This document shows, in pieces, positions 12,169-18,643 of a stretch of DNA of 18,643 nt. The DNA lies in the NCBI GenBank assembly GCA_946478975.1, contig CAMLEO010000120.1, positions 1-18,643 on the forward strand. Reading direction: 5' to 3'. The notes under the pieces were generated by a model. The model worked only from the letters and a program-made list of their open reading frames with translations. It had not been told where the DNA came from and did not search any database. Every line of letters starts with the position of its first letter. Position 1 is the stretch's first letter. This DNA comes from an uncultured Steroidobacter sp. GTDB lineage: Bacteria > Pseudomonadota > Gammaproteobacteria > Steroidobacterales > Steroidobacteraceae. Both the position numbers and the translations under genes were made by a program.

Positions 12169-13704
12169 CTAAGTGCGACTGCGCAGCAGTTCGTGCATCA
12201 ACGTCAGCAGCTCATCGGCGTCGATGGGTTTGCTGGCCAGTCGCAAACCGGCGTCGCGCGGCAGCTTCTTGACTGCCGTCGAGGTATCTCCGGTGACCAG
12301 GATCGCAGGAATATTGCGCGCCAGCGTTTCGCGGACCGCACTAATCACATCCAGGCCGGTCTGGTCTTCCTTCAAGTGATAGTCGCTCACCAGCAGATCG
12401 ATATCGGGATGCTCACGCGCGCGGTCCAGCGCCTGCTCGCGATTCGCGGTGGGAATCACCTGGTAACCTTCGAGCTCCAGTAACAGGCGCGTCGCGCGAA
12501 GCACGGCCGGCTCGTCTTCCGTGACCAGAATTTTTCCCGAGTGCTCATGTTTGCTCGGATGGGTGCCGGCGTCAGGCGCGTCGATCCAGGCGCCTGCGGT
12601 GTGCTCGGCGGTTTGCGGCAGCTCGAGCGAGAAAGTCGAGCCTTTGCCGAGCTGCGATTTCACCTCGACGTGCAGCCCGAGCAGTTTTGCGATCCGCTGC
12701 ACGATCGCAAGTCCCAGTCCGTAGCCTTCGCGCGTTGTGTTCCGGGCGACGCCGACCTGGAAGAACTCATCGAAAATGAGATTCAGCTGATCTTCGGGAA
12801 TACCCACGCCGGTATCGCGGACTTCCACGTGCACGCCGGCGGGAGTCGCGCGCGCCCGCAATTCAACGATGCCGCTGCGCGTGTACTTGATGGCGTTCGA
12901 GACCAGGTTGCGCAACAACTGTTCGACCAACGCGGGATCGGTGCGAGTGAAGATCGCGGTGTCTTCCACTTCGAGCGCGACGCCTTTTACATCCGCGGCG
13001 GCGGCGAACTCCGTGCGCAACTGATCGAACAATTTCTTCAGCGGGAACACGCAAGGCTGCGGCTTGACCGCGCCCGATTCGAGCTTGCTGATGTCGAGCA
13101 GTGCATTCAGCAGCCGCTTCATTGCATCGATGGCAAGGCCCTGCTGTGACAGCGCCTCGTGCAGCGTCGGCGAGCCCTCCATGCGCCGCAAGGTCCCATG
13201 CAACATCGAGAGCGCCTGCAACGGCTGGCGCAGGTCGTGGCTGGCGGTGGCGAGAAAACGGCTCTTGCTGAGGTTGGCGCGATCCGCTTCTTCCCGCGCC
13301 TGATCGGCGAGCTCGCGAGCTTTGATCAATTCATGTTCCACACGCTTGCGGTCTGTCACATCGCGGATCGCCGCGGCTGCCAGGCCATCGCGCAGCGGGC
13401 TCAAGCTGATTTCGACCGGAAATTCGGTGCCGTCCCAGCGGCGGCCCAACAGATCCAGCCCCACACCCATCGGGCGCGTGCGCCGATCTTCCGAAAAGTG
13501 ACGCCGGTGGCCGGCGTGGCGGGCGCGAAAGCGCTCCGGCAGCAGCAGGTCGACGCTTTGATTGACGATGTCTTCGCGACGACAGGCGAACAGGTCCGTT
13601 ACGCGCGAATTCGCATACAGCACCTTGCCGTTGCTATCGACGATCAGCATGGCGTCGGGCGCGAACTCGACCAGGTCGGCCAGCAGCTGCGTGTCCAATG
13701 ACAT
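12169..13704 (-). CDS. Hybrid sensor histidine kinase (PAS-HisKA-HATPase-REC)
   Basis: A 511-residue cytoplasmic protein with no membrane segment. The order is PAS domain (about 8-118; FAPDAMLIVDSNGKVLYAN), a short coiled linker (120-148), HisKA with phospho-acceptor His156 (ATASHDLRQPLQAL), HATPase with N box around Asn270, DTGVG (297-301) and GYGLGLA (327-333), then a receiver domain (391-508) with acidic pocket Glu396-Asp397, phospho-acceptor Asp441, Thr471 and Lys492. It should autophosphorylate and pass the phosphate to its own receiver. The signal and output are unknown, and no DNA-binding partner is adjacent. The start has AAGGAGA at a good distance. It is divergent from a small gene of unknown function. 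Confidence 0.95.
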   Translation of the reverse strand: MSLDTQLLADLVEFAPDAMLIVDSNGKVLYANSRVTDLFACRREDIVNQSVDLLLPERFRARHAGHRRHFSEDRRTRPMGVGLDLLGRRWDGTEFPVEISLSPLRDGLAAAAIRDVTDRKRVEHELIKARELADQAREEADRANLSKSRFLATASHDLRQPLQALSMLHGTLRRMEGSPTLHEALSQQGLAIDAMKRLLNALLDISKLESGAVKPQPCVFPLKKLFDQLRTEFAAAADVKGVALEVEDTAIFTRTDPALVEQLLRNLVSNAIKYTRSGIVELRARATPAGVHVEVRDTGVGIPEDQLNLIFDEFFQVGVARNTTREGYGLGLAIVQRIAKLLGLHVEVKSQLGKGSTFSLELPQTAEHTAGAWIDAPDAGTHPSKHEHSGKILVTEDEPAVLRATRLLLELEGYQVIPTANREQALDRAREHPDIDLLVSDYHLKEDQTGLDVISAVRETLARNIPAILVTGDTSTAVKKLPRDAGLRLASKPIDADELLTLMHELLRSRT

Positions 13705-13807
13705 GACGAACTCTCCTTCAGCTCACTGCGCGCCAAGTGTGCATGAGCCGACTAGGAACATCCACGCGTCGCTTCGGTACCTCTCCGGATTTGCGCGTCG
13801 CACGGAA

Positions 13808-13831
13808 GGCGGATGCTTGCCGGCGGATGCT
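13808..13831 (+). repeat. Tandem GGCGGATGCT repeat in a 5' leader
   Basis: GGCGGATGCT occurs at 13808-13817 and again at 13822-13831, a period of 14 bp. It lies 21 bases ahead of the start of the small acidic protein gene, in the 148-bp gap divergent from the histidine kinase. It may be an operator or chance. Confidence 0.35.
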
Positions 13832-13852
13832 AACAAAGCGGCGGGCAAGGCA

Positions 13853-14278
13853 ATGACCAACGAACTGAATCCCCTCCTGAACCAGTGGTACATGCACCAC
13901 GACAAGGGTGAAATGTTTCGCATCGTGGCCACGGACGCGACCACCGGCAACGTTCAGATCCAATACTTCGATGGCGACGTCGAGGAGATCGAGCGCGACG
14001 CGTGGGGCGATCTGGACATCGAAGCGGCTGCGGCGCCGGAAGATTGGACTGGCCCCTACGACGACATCGATCTCGACGACCTGGGCACGACCGAGACCAG
14101 CATGCGGCCGCAGGACTGGCGGATCGCACTGGAATTCCACCGGCCGAGCGACGAAGCGTGGCAGGAGTCCCGCGCCGACGTAGAGCAGGACGTGCAGGAG
14201 GAAGCACGCTTGGTGTGGCGCGTGATCGAAACCATCGGCAATGTTTCCTGGCCGGCCGGTTTCGGCAGGTTGCATTGA
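13853..14278 (+). CDS. Small acidic protein of unknown function (DUF6763-like)
   Basis: A 141-residue, strongly acidic soluble protein. It opens with LNPLLNQWYMHHDKGEMFRI, then FDGDVEEIERDAWGDLDIE, an acidic middle (PEDWTGPYDDIDLDDLG) and MRPQDWR. This pattern recalls a gammaproteobacterial family of unknown function that I associate with DUF6763; that label is from memory and not verified. The first 60 residues look like a small beta-barrel. ATG 13853 was chosen because the conserved-looking sequence begins there; the frame stays open much further up, but inside the kinase gene. The ribosome-binding site (AAGG at 13847) is close and weak. It is convergent with the iron permease gene. Confidence 0.7.
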   Translation: MTNELNPLLNQWYMHHDKGEMFRIVATDATTGNVQIQYFDGDVEEIERDAWGDLDIEAAAAPEDWTGPYDDIDLDDLGTTETSMRPQDWRIALEFHRPSDEAWQESRADVEQDVQEEARLVWRVIETIGNVSWPAGFGRLH

Positions 14279-14291
14279 CCGGTGAGCTTCA

Positions 14292-15074
14292 TCATCGACC
14301 CGAATATGTTTGGCCTTTCGATCGGGCGCCGCTGGCGTTGAACAGCGTCCACGCCAGCCAGCCGAGCGGCAGCAGAATCATCGAGTATGAGAGCCACTGA
14401 CCGTACACGCCTTCCGGCCCGTACGGCTCGGTCGCGAGATGCCAGTAGGTGTTGTCGATGGGCAGCGTGCCCGACTCGGTCAGCTCGTGAAAACCGTACA
14501 CGAGCAACTGCACGACGAACACCAGCAGGAACACCGCCGTCACTTGCAGGAAGCGCCCGAGATTGATGCGCTGACCGTACCGGACCCACAACGTCGCCAG
14601 CACCGAAGCGGCGAGCAGCCCAAGCACGCCGCCGAAGAAGAACGGCCGAGTCGCAGTCTGTACGAACGTCGCGGACAACAGCAGCGCGGTTTCCATTCCC
14701 TCGCGCGAGATCATCAGCACGGTGAAGGCGAACACGCCGATGAAAGCCCACACGCCCTGGCGGGTCGCGGCCTGTTCCAGTTTTCCTTCGATCTCGCGGC
14801 GAATGTGCTTCGAGGTGTGGATCACCTGGACGGTGAACGTGCCGACGAGCACGGCGGTGACGAGGGCCAGCACGCCTTCCCAAAGCGATTGGTTGGCCGC
14901 CTGCGCAAACAGCAGCGACGCCATGTAGCTCGCCAGCAGCGCGACGCCGATGCCTATATAGACGGCGCGACCGAGCTCCTGCCGCCCGGTTTTGCGCAAG
15001 TACGCAAGGGTGATGGCCACGATCAGGAAGGCTTCGATGCCCTCGCGCAGGGTGATCATGAACGCGTTGAACAT
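14292..15074 (-). CDS. FTR1-family iron permease
   Basis: A 260-residue inner-membrane protein with about seven hydrophobic segments. The two iron-binding R-E-G-x-E motifs are present, in helix 1 (REGIE, residues 10-14) and in helix 4 (REGME, 124-128). The cytoplasmic loop between (about 88-105) is charged. Members (FTR1, EfeU, FtrC) move iron across the membrane. No EfeO, EfeB or FtrAB partner gene is adjacent, and the upstream gene on this strand is an exported cupin. ATG 15074 has GGAG 8 bases upstream; a TTG at 15092 is in frame but inferior. The promoter has a perfect -10, a Fur box over it, and an FNR-like box, so expression should rise under low iron and low oxygen. Confidence 0.94.
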   Translation of the reverse strand: MFNAFMITLREGIEAFLIVAITLAYLRKTGRQELGRAVYIGIGVALLASYMASLLFAQAANQSLWEGVLALVTAVLVGTFTVQVIHTSKHIRREIEGKLEQAATRQGVWAFIGVFAFTVLMISREGMETALLLSATFVQTATRPFFFGGVLGLLAASVLATLWVRYGQRINLGRFLQVTAVFLLVFVVQLLVYGFHELTESGTLPIDNTYWHLATEPYGPEGVYGQWLSYSMILLPLGWLAWTLFNASGARSKGQTYSGR

Positions 15075-15088
15075 ATCGCCGGCTCCAC

Positions 15089-15107
15089 GCAAATGAAAAT
15101 CATTATA
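15089..15107 (-). promoter_or_regulatory. Fur box at the FTR1 promoter
   Basis: The 19 bases GCAAATGAAAATCATTATA match the Fur consensus GATAATGATAATCATTATC at 15 of 19 positions. The site overlaps the -10 and the start point, the classic position for iron-dependent repression. Confidence 0.75.
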
Positions 15108-15129
15108 CAGCGCGCGGAGCGATTGCCGA
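15102..15129 (-). promoter_or_regulatory. FTR1 promoter
   Basis: Read leftwards: TATAAT at 15102-15107 (perfect -10), a 16-bp spacer, and TCGGCA at 15124-15129 (4 of 6 for -35). The weak -35 suits an activated promoter. Transcription should start near 15095-15096, about 20 bases before the ATG. Confidence 0.7.
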
Positions 15130-15130
15130 C

Positions 15131-15144
15131 TTGATCCAGATCAG
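15131..15144 (-). promoter_or_regulatory. FNR/ANR-like box at the FTR1 promoter
   Basis: TTGATCCAGATCAG matches TTGAT-N4-ATCAA at 9 of 10 fixed positions. Its centre (15137.5) lies 41.5-42.5 bases upstream of the expected start point, which is where class II FNR/CRP-type activators bind. It sits just upstream of the weak -35. Confidence 0.7.
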
Positions 15145-15171
15145 GCCCGGCGGTCGGAGCCGGGGTTCCGA

Positions 15172-15537
15172 TCACTTCGTCGGCTTGGATTGCACCTTGA
15201 AAACCAGGAACTTGGCCGGCTCGGTCGTGCTCGCGTTGGCGGATACGAGGTGCACGTCATCCGGTCCTTCATAGAAAGTCTGGCCCCGAGTCAGCGTGAC
15301 CGACTCGCGGCCTTCGATCTGCATGCGGACGCTCCCTTCCAGCACGTAGACCATGACCTGTGCGTTGTGCCGGTGTTTTGGGGACGACTCGCCCGGCGCG
15401 TACTCGACGGTGAGCATCGCGATCTCCTGATTCGGCCCGACGATCAGGTCCTTGGTGAGCAGGGGAGTGACGACCGCGTCGGCATGAGCGCTGAGGCCGG
15501 CGAACAATGTCACAACCGCGAACAGGGATTTACGCAA
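15172..15537 (-). CDS. Exported cupin-domain protein
   Basis: A 121-residue single-domain cupin. From the TTG at 15537 the first 20 residues make a good signal peptide (RKSLFAVVTLFAGLSAHA), and GAGGG lies 7 bases upstream. An in-frame GTG at 15588 would place extra residues before it and is less likely. Cupin motif 1 is around PKHRHNAQVMVYVLEGSV (His55, His57, Glu67) and motif 2 around GPDDVHLVSAN (His96), enough to bind one metal. The function is unknown: small periplasmic cupins may be dioxygenases, isomerases or binding proteins. The next gene on this strand is the FTR1 permease, 97 bases on, with its own promoter, so a link to metal handling is only a guess. Confidence 0.82.
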   Translation of the reverse strand: MRKSLFAVVTLFAGLSAHADAVVTPLLTKDLIVGPNQEIAMLTVEYAPGESSPKHRHNAQVMVYVLEGSVRMQIEGRESVTLTRGQTFYEGPDDVHLVSANASTTEPAKFLVFKVQSKPTK

Positions 15538-15631
15538 GCGTGAGCCCTCACTCGTTATGCGAGCTGCGAGGCTACCTCTCGCAGGCACGCACGTAAGGAG
15601 CCAGATTGCTTCGTTTCAGTGGGACCGGTCG

Positions 15632-17092
15632 TCACGTTTTGAGCCTGGCGGCCGCGAGCGCGCGCCGAAAGCTTTTGAATGGCGCCGCCATCTCATCCGT
15701 TTCGATCACGCCGTAACCGATCGCGAGAGCGGGCTGTCCCAAAGGCGTGGCCGAATATTCGACCGTCGACTGCGACCCCGGCAGATACTGCTTGGCCAGC
15801 GCGACAATGGTACTTGCCTGCGCTGGATTGCGAATTCGCGCGGCGAGGTGCAAGCCGGCTTCGCAAGGAATGGGTTGCAACCAGGCGTCGAGGCGCTGCA
15901 GCTCTTCGAGCGCCAGCTCCCATCGTGCTCCATACACTCCGACCATGCGACGGACGTAACGTGCGAGATGACCGTCACGAATGAAAGCTGCCAGCATCGA
16001 TTGCGTGACCACGTCGCTGTGGGCATCGGCGCAATATTTGATGTTGATCAGCGCATTGTGAGCCCACGCCGGCGCGACGATGAAGCCCTTGCGCAGCGAT
16101 GGAAACAAACTCTTGGAGAACGTGCCGACATAGAACACCGAGCCGTCGCGATCCATCATCTGCAGCGCGTCCAGCGGACGGCCGCCGTAGCGGAATTCGC
16201 CGTCGTAATCGTCCTCGATGATCACGGCGCCACGGCGTCGAGCGAAGTCGAGCAGCTCGGTGCGACGCTGTAATGACAACACCACGCCGGTCGGCGATTG
16301 ATGGGAAGGCGTCACGCTGATGACGCCGACATCGTCGGGAATTTCAGCGACGCGCATGCCTTCGTCATCCAATGGAACCGGCACGATCTGCGCACCCGCC
16401 GCGATGAAGGCGGAGCGCAGCGGCGGGTAACCGGGATTTTCGACCGCGACCTTGGTGCGTCCGGGCACGACCAACAATCGCGCCAGCATGTCGAACGCTT
16501 GCTGAGCGCCTGACGTGACCATCACATCCTCTGCCGTGCAGGCAACGGCGCGTGCAAAGGCAACGTGATGAGCAATGGCTTCTCGCAACTCTGGAAATCC
16601 TTCGGAGGGCGAATAGGTGAACGGCCGCTTCGCCCAACTCCGCAACGCTCGCGCGCACAGGCGCCGCCACGTGTCGTGCGGAAAAAATCGATACTCGGGC
16701 GTGCCCATTCGGAAACATCGTTCCGGCAAGGTTCGTCGCTTCTCGCGCTGCAGGTCTGGGATCTGCCACAGCGGATTGGTCGCTCGATTCGCGAGCGCCG
16801 CCGGCGGTCGACGCGCTGGTCGCGAGCGGCGTGCAGTGACATCGACGACCACCGCTTTCGCGCCAGGACGCGGAGTGACGTAGCCCTCGGCAATCAGCAA
16901 ATCATAAGCACCGAGCACCGTGTTGCGCGCGATGCCGAGGCCGGCCGCCACTTGTCGAGTCGCTGGCAGCTTGGTGCCCGGCTTCATGCGGCCGTCCAGG
17001 ATCGCGCTTCGCAACTGCTCGTACAGCGACTGCTTCACCGTGCCCTGGCCGCGAGACGGCAGCGCTACGTCGAACGAAAATACTGGCTTCAT
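15632..17092 (-). CDS. MocR/PdxR-family regulator (GntR HTH fused to aminotransferase fold)
   Basis: A 486-residue protein, the usual MocR length. Residues 17-84 are a GntR winged helix (SLYEQLRSAILDGRMKPGTK, then LPATRQVAAGLGIARNTVLG). A variable linker (85-120) follows. Residues 125-480 form a class I aminotransferase domain with PLP-binding residues: SGAQQAF (194-200), SPTG (266-269), IEDDYDGEFRY (292-302) and Lys327 in GTFSKSL. In MocR proteins the PLP domain senses PLP or an amino compound and seldom catalyses a transamination. They usually control a divergent gene, here the metallo-beta-lactamase-fold/oxidoreductase operon across an 87-bp gap that contains a direct repeat. The effector is not known. 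Confidence 0.93.
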   Translation of the reverse strand: MKPVFSFDVALPSRGQGTVKQSLYEQLRSAILDGRMKPGTKLPATRQVAAGLGIARNTVLGAYDLLIAEGYVTPRPGAKAVVVDVTARRSRPARRPPAALANRATNPLWQIPDLQREKRRTLPERCFRMGTPEYRFFPHDTWRRLCARALRSWAKRPFTYSPSEGFPELREAIAHHVAFARAVACTAEDVMVTSGAQQAFDMLARLLVVPGRTKVAVENPGYPPLRSAFIAAGAQIVPVPLDDEGMRVAEIPDDVGVISVTPSHQSPTGVVLSLQRRTELLDFARRRGAVIIEDDYDGEFRYGGRPLDALQMMDRDGSVFYVGTFSKSLFPSLRKGFIVAPAWAHNALINIKYCADAHSDVVTQSMLAAFIRDGHLARYVRRMVGVYGARWELALEELQRLDAWLQPIPCEAGLHLAARIRNPAQASTIVALAKQYLPGSQSTVEYSATPLGQPALAIGYGVIETDEMAAPFKSFRRALAAARLKT

Positions 17093-17121
17093 GAAATCCG
17101 TCGAAACTGGCTCTATCGTGG

Positions 17122-17138
17122 GACTAGATTACGACTAG
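17122..17138. promoter_or_regulatory. Candidate MocR operator (GACTAG direct repeat)
   Basis: GACTAG occurs at 17122-17127 and 17133-17138, an 11-bp period (one helical turn), midway between the divergent MocR-type gene and the MBL-fold gene. MocR regulators often bind directly repeated sites in such gaps. The assignment is inferred. Confidence 0.45.
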
Positions 17139-17179
17139 CCTTGGCATCCATTCCAGGGGCGCGCCTCGTCGGAGATGTC

Positions 17180-17980
17180 ATGCCTTGCTATATCTGTGAA
17201 ACCTGCGGCACCCAGCACGCCGAGTCGGCTGAACCGCGGGGCCATTGTTCGATCTGTGAAGACGAGCGTCAGTACGTCGGCTGGCGCGGGCAGACGTGGC
17301 TGACGCATGCCGACCTGGCCGGCTGGTACTCGCTGCGAATCGAAGATGACGATGGCCTGCTCGGCATCGGCATTCGCGGTGAGTTTGCAATTCCTCAGCG
17401 CGCGCTGCTGCTGCCAACCAGCGAAGGCAACGTGCTCTGGGAATGCGTCAGCCTCGTCACGGAAGAAGCGGTCGCCGATCTCAAAGCGCGCGGCGGTGTG
17501 AGTCGGATCGTGATCTCACATCCGCATTTTTATTCATCGATGGTGGAGTGGAGCGACGCACTTGGCGGCGTACCGATCCTGCTGCACGAGGCGGACCGCG
17601 ACTGGATCCGTCGCTCGTCGCCTCGTGTGAATTTCTGGAGCGGCGACATTCATCCGCTCTCGAAGGATGTCACGCTGGTCCGCTGCGGCGGCCATTTTCC
17701 CGGCAGCACGGCGCTGCTGTGGCAAAGGGCGAATCGTTCCGTGCTGCTCCCCGGCGACGCGTTGCAAGTCGCGACCGACCGCCGGCACGTCGCCTTCATG
17801 TACAGCTATCCCAACTATGTGCCCATGAAGACCAGCGATGTGCGCGCCATGCGCGAGCGGCTGGCAGGTTACGAATACGACGACGTGTACGGCTTCACCT
17901 GGGGCCGCAACATCATTGGCAATGGACGTGCGGCGGTCGACGCGTCGTTCGATCGTCACTTACGGATGGTGGAGAGCTGA
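17180..17980 (+). CDS. Metallo-beta-lactamase-fold protein with N-terminal Cys cluster
   Basis: A 266-residue protein from an ATG at 17180 with GGAG 5 bases before it. The N-terminus has Cys3, Cys6, Cys9, Cys23 and Cys26 (CYICETCG and CSICED), a probable zinc ribbon. An MBL fold follows at about 45-260. The first metal motif reads SHPHFYSS (His114, His116) where active MBL enzymes have HxHxDH, so the second metal site is probably lost. GGHFPGST (His172) and LPGDALQV (Asp193) match the later ligands. It is thus a mono-metal hydrolase or a binding protein; substrate unknown. It is the first gene of a pair divergent from the MocR-type gene, with 3 bases between its stop and the next ATG. Confidence 0.82.
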   Translation: MPCYICETCGTQHAESAEPRGHCSICEDERQYVGWRGQTWLTHADLAGWYSLRIEDDDGLLGIGIRGEFAIPQRALLLPTSEGNVLWECVSLVTEEAVADLKARGGVSRIVISHPHFYSSMVEWSDALGGVPILLHEADRDWIRRSSPRVNFWSGDIHPLSKDVTLVRCGGHFPGSTALLWQRANRSVLLPGDALQVATDRRHVAFMYSYPNYVPMKTSDVRAMRERLAGYEYDDVYGFTWGRNIIGNGRAAVDASFDRHLRMVES

Positions 17981-17983
17981 TTC

Positions 17984-18643
17984 ATGAAGCGAGCGAATGT
18001 AACGAATCTCTCGGGAGCGGCACTCATGCTGTTTGCGCTGCTGTGTGCGGTTCCGTCGATTGCCAGCAGCTCAAAACTGCCTGCGTCGATGCGCAAGGTG
18101 GTGCTCGAACAGATCGACACCGGCTTTCGCTGGAAAGTGCTCGATGTGCCGGTGCCGACACCCGGCGATCACGAAGTGCTGGTGCACGTGCATGCGATCA
18201 GCTTGAACAACGGCGAGCTGAGCCGGTTGAAGCCCAGCAAAGATCCGGGGCGAGTGGGGCGCGTTCCCGCATCGGACGCGGCGGGTGAAGTCGTCGCTGT
18301 CGGCAAGCTGGTGAAGGACGTGCACGTCGGCGATCGCGTCGTCAGCATGTATTTCAGCGATTGGGCCGACGGTCCGTACGCACGTTCGATGTTGACCGGC
18401 ACGCATGGATGGCAGGCGGACGGCGTGCTCGCAGATTACATCGCGCTCGACACCAAGGCAGTCGCGCCCGTTCCGTCGGGTTGGACCTATGAGCAAGCGG
18501 CAACGCTGCCAACAGCGGGCCTGACTGCATGGAATGCGGTGACTCGTCATGGAGGCGTGCGTAAGGGCGACGTGGTCCTGGTGCAAGGTACCGGCGGCGT
18601 TTCGACCTTTGCTCTGCAGTTTGCGGTTGCTTCGGGCGCGCGC
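17984..18643 (+). CDS. Exported MDR-superfamily NAD(P)-dependent oxidoreductase (partial)
   Basis: 220 residues are visible and the gene runs off the window; the family is usually 330-370. The first 27 residues are a probable Sec signal peptide (Lys-Arg, then GAALMLFALLCAVPSIA). The medium-chain dehydrogenase/reductase domain follows: VPTPGDHEVLVHVHA, ASDAAGEVVAVG (about 93-104), GDRVVSMYFSDW, DGVLADYIAL, and the start of the nucleotide-binding fold GDVVLVQGTGGVSTFALQFA. The catalytic-zinc Cys of alcohol dehydrogenases is replaced (AISLNNGEL), so a quinone-oxidoreductase type is more likely. An exported NAD(P) enzyme is odd, as these cofactors are not expected outside the cytoplasm. The ribosome-binding site GGAG is at 17971-17974. 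Co-transcription with the MBL-fold gene is very likely. Confidence 0.85.
   Translation, partial: MKRANVTNLSGAALMLFALLCAVPSIASSSKLPASMRKVVLEQIDTGFRWKVLDVPVPTPGDHEVLVHVHAISLNNGELSRLKPSKDPGRVGRVPASDAAGEVVAVGKLVKDVHVGDRVVSMYFSDWADGPYARSMLTGTHGWQADGVLADYIALDTKAVAPVPSGWTYEQAATLPTAGLTAWNAVTRHGGVRKGDVVLVQGTGGVSTFALQFAVASGAR

Noticed and set aside
15145..15171. Terminator between the cupin and FTR1 genes
   Set aside because: A short hairpin around 15156-15171 has a G-T pair and no T run in the leftward direction, so it is not supported as a terminator.
17443..18288. 281-codon frame across the MBL-fold and oxidoreductase genes
   Set aside because: Arg-rich, low-quality sequence in a different frame from two convincing genes with good ribosome-binding sites.

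Overview
The window looks like high-GC chromosomal DNA from a gammaproteobacterium. The gltX / tRNA-Ala(GGC) / tRNA-Glu(TTC) order, the tRNA genes with encoded CCA, and the Fur- and FNR-like sites all fit. The mix of polysaccharide-degrading enzymes with an alpha-methylacyl-CoA racemase-like enzyme would suit a Steroidobacter- or Xanthomonas-like lineage, but that placement is inference only.

Bases 31-4986 hold a compact integrative element of about 4.9 kb, inserted in the 3' half of a tRNA-Val(CAC) gene. A 47-bp perfect direct repeat (31-77 and 4940-4986) marks attL and attR. The left side of the tRNA gene is left intact, and a 3' tRNA fragment sits at the far end just before gltX. The right arm of the element is read leftwards: tyrosine integrase, AlpA-like regulator, small excisionase-like HTH protein, Rep-like winged-helix protein, then frameshifted small genes. 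The left arm is read rightwards: two small unknown proteins, an XRE-type regulator, a rho-independent terminator and a HigB/HigA-like toxin-antitoxin pair. The two arms converge near 1.8 kb. Beyond the genes, the element has paired TACGGA repeats at both ends (candidate integrase arm sites), matching inverted-repeat operators ahead of the AlpA-like and HTH genes, a perfect DnaA box, and three 13-bp palindromes inside the Rep-like gene. Together these suggest a small element that may be able to replicate, with signs of decay or recoding in its rep operon.

From 5.0 to 6.7 kb lie gltX and a two-tRNA operon, which has a near-consensus promoter with a GC-rich discriminator. From 6.7 to 12.2 kb is a carbohydrate region: a Tat-exported GH30 glycosidase, an AMACR-type CoA-transferase family III protein, a secreted PL10-like pectate lyase, and a lipoprotein aldose 1-epimerase divergent from the lyase.

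From 12.2 to 15.6 kb come a hybrid histidine kinase, a small acidic protein of unknown function, an FTR1-type iron permease and an exported cupin. The permease promoter combines a perfect -10, an overlapping Fur box, and an FNR/ANR-like box centred near -42. This arrangement predicts iron uptake that is switched on under oxygen limitation and shut off by iron.

The last part (15.6-18.6 kb) has a MocR-type regulator divergent from a two-gene operon. That operon encodes a metallo-beta-lactamase-fold protein with an N-terminal Cys cluster and an altered metal motif, and a medium-chain dehydrogenase/reductase carrying a signal peptide, which runs off the end of the window.
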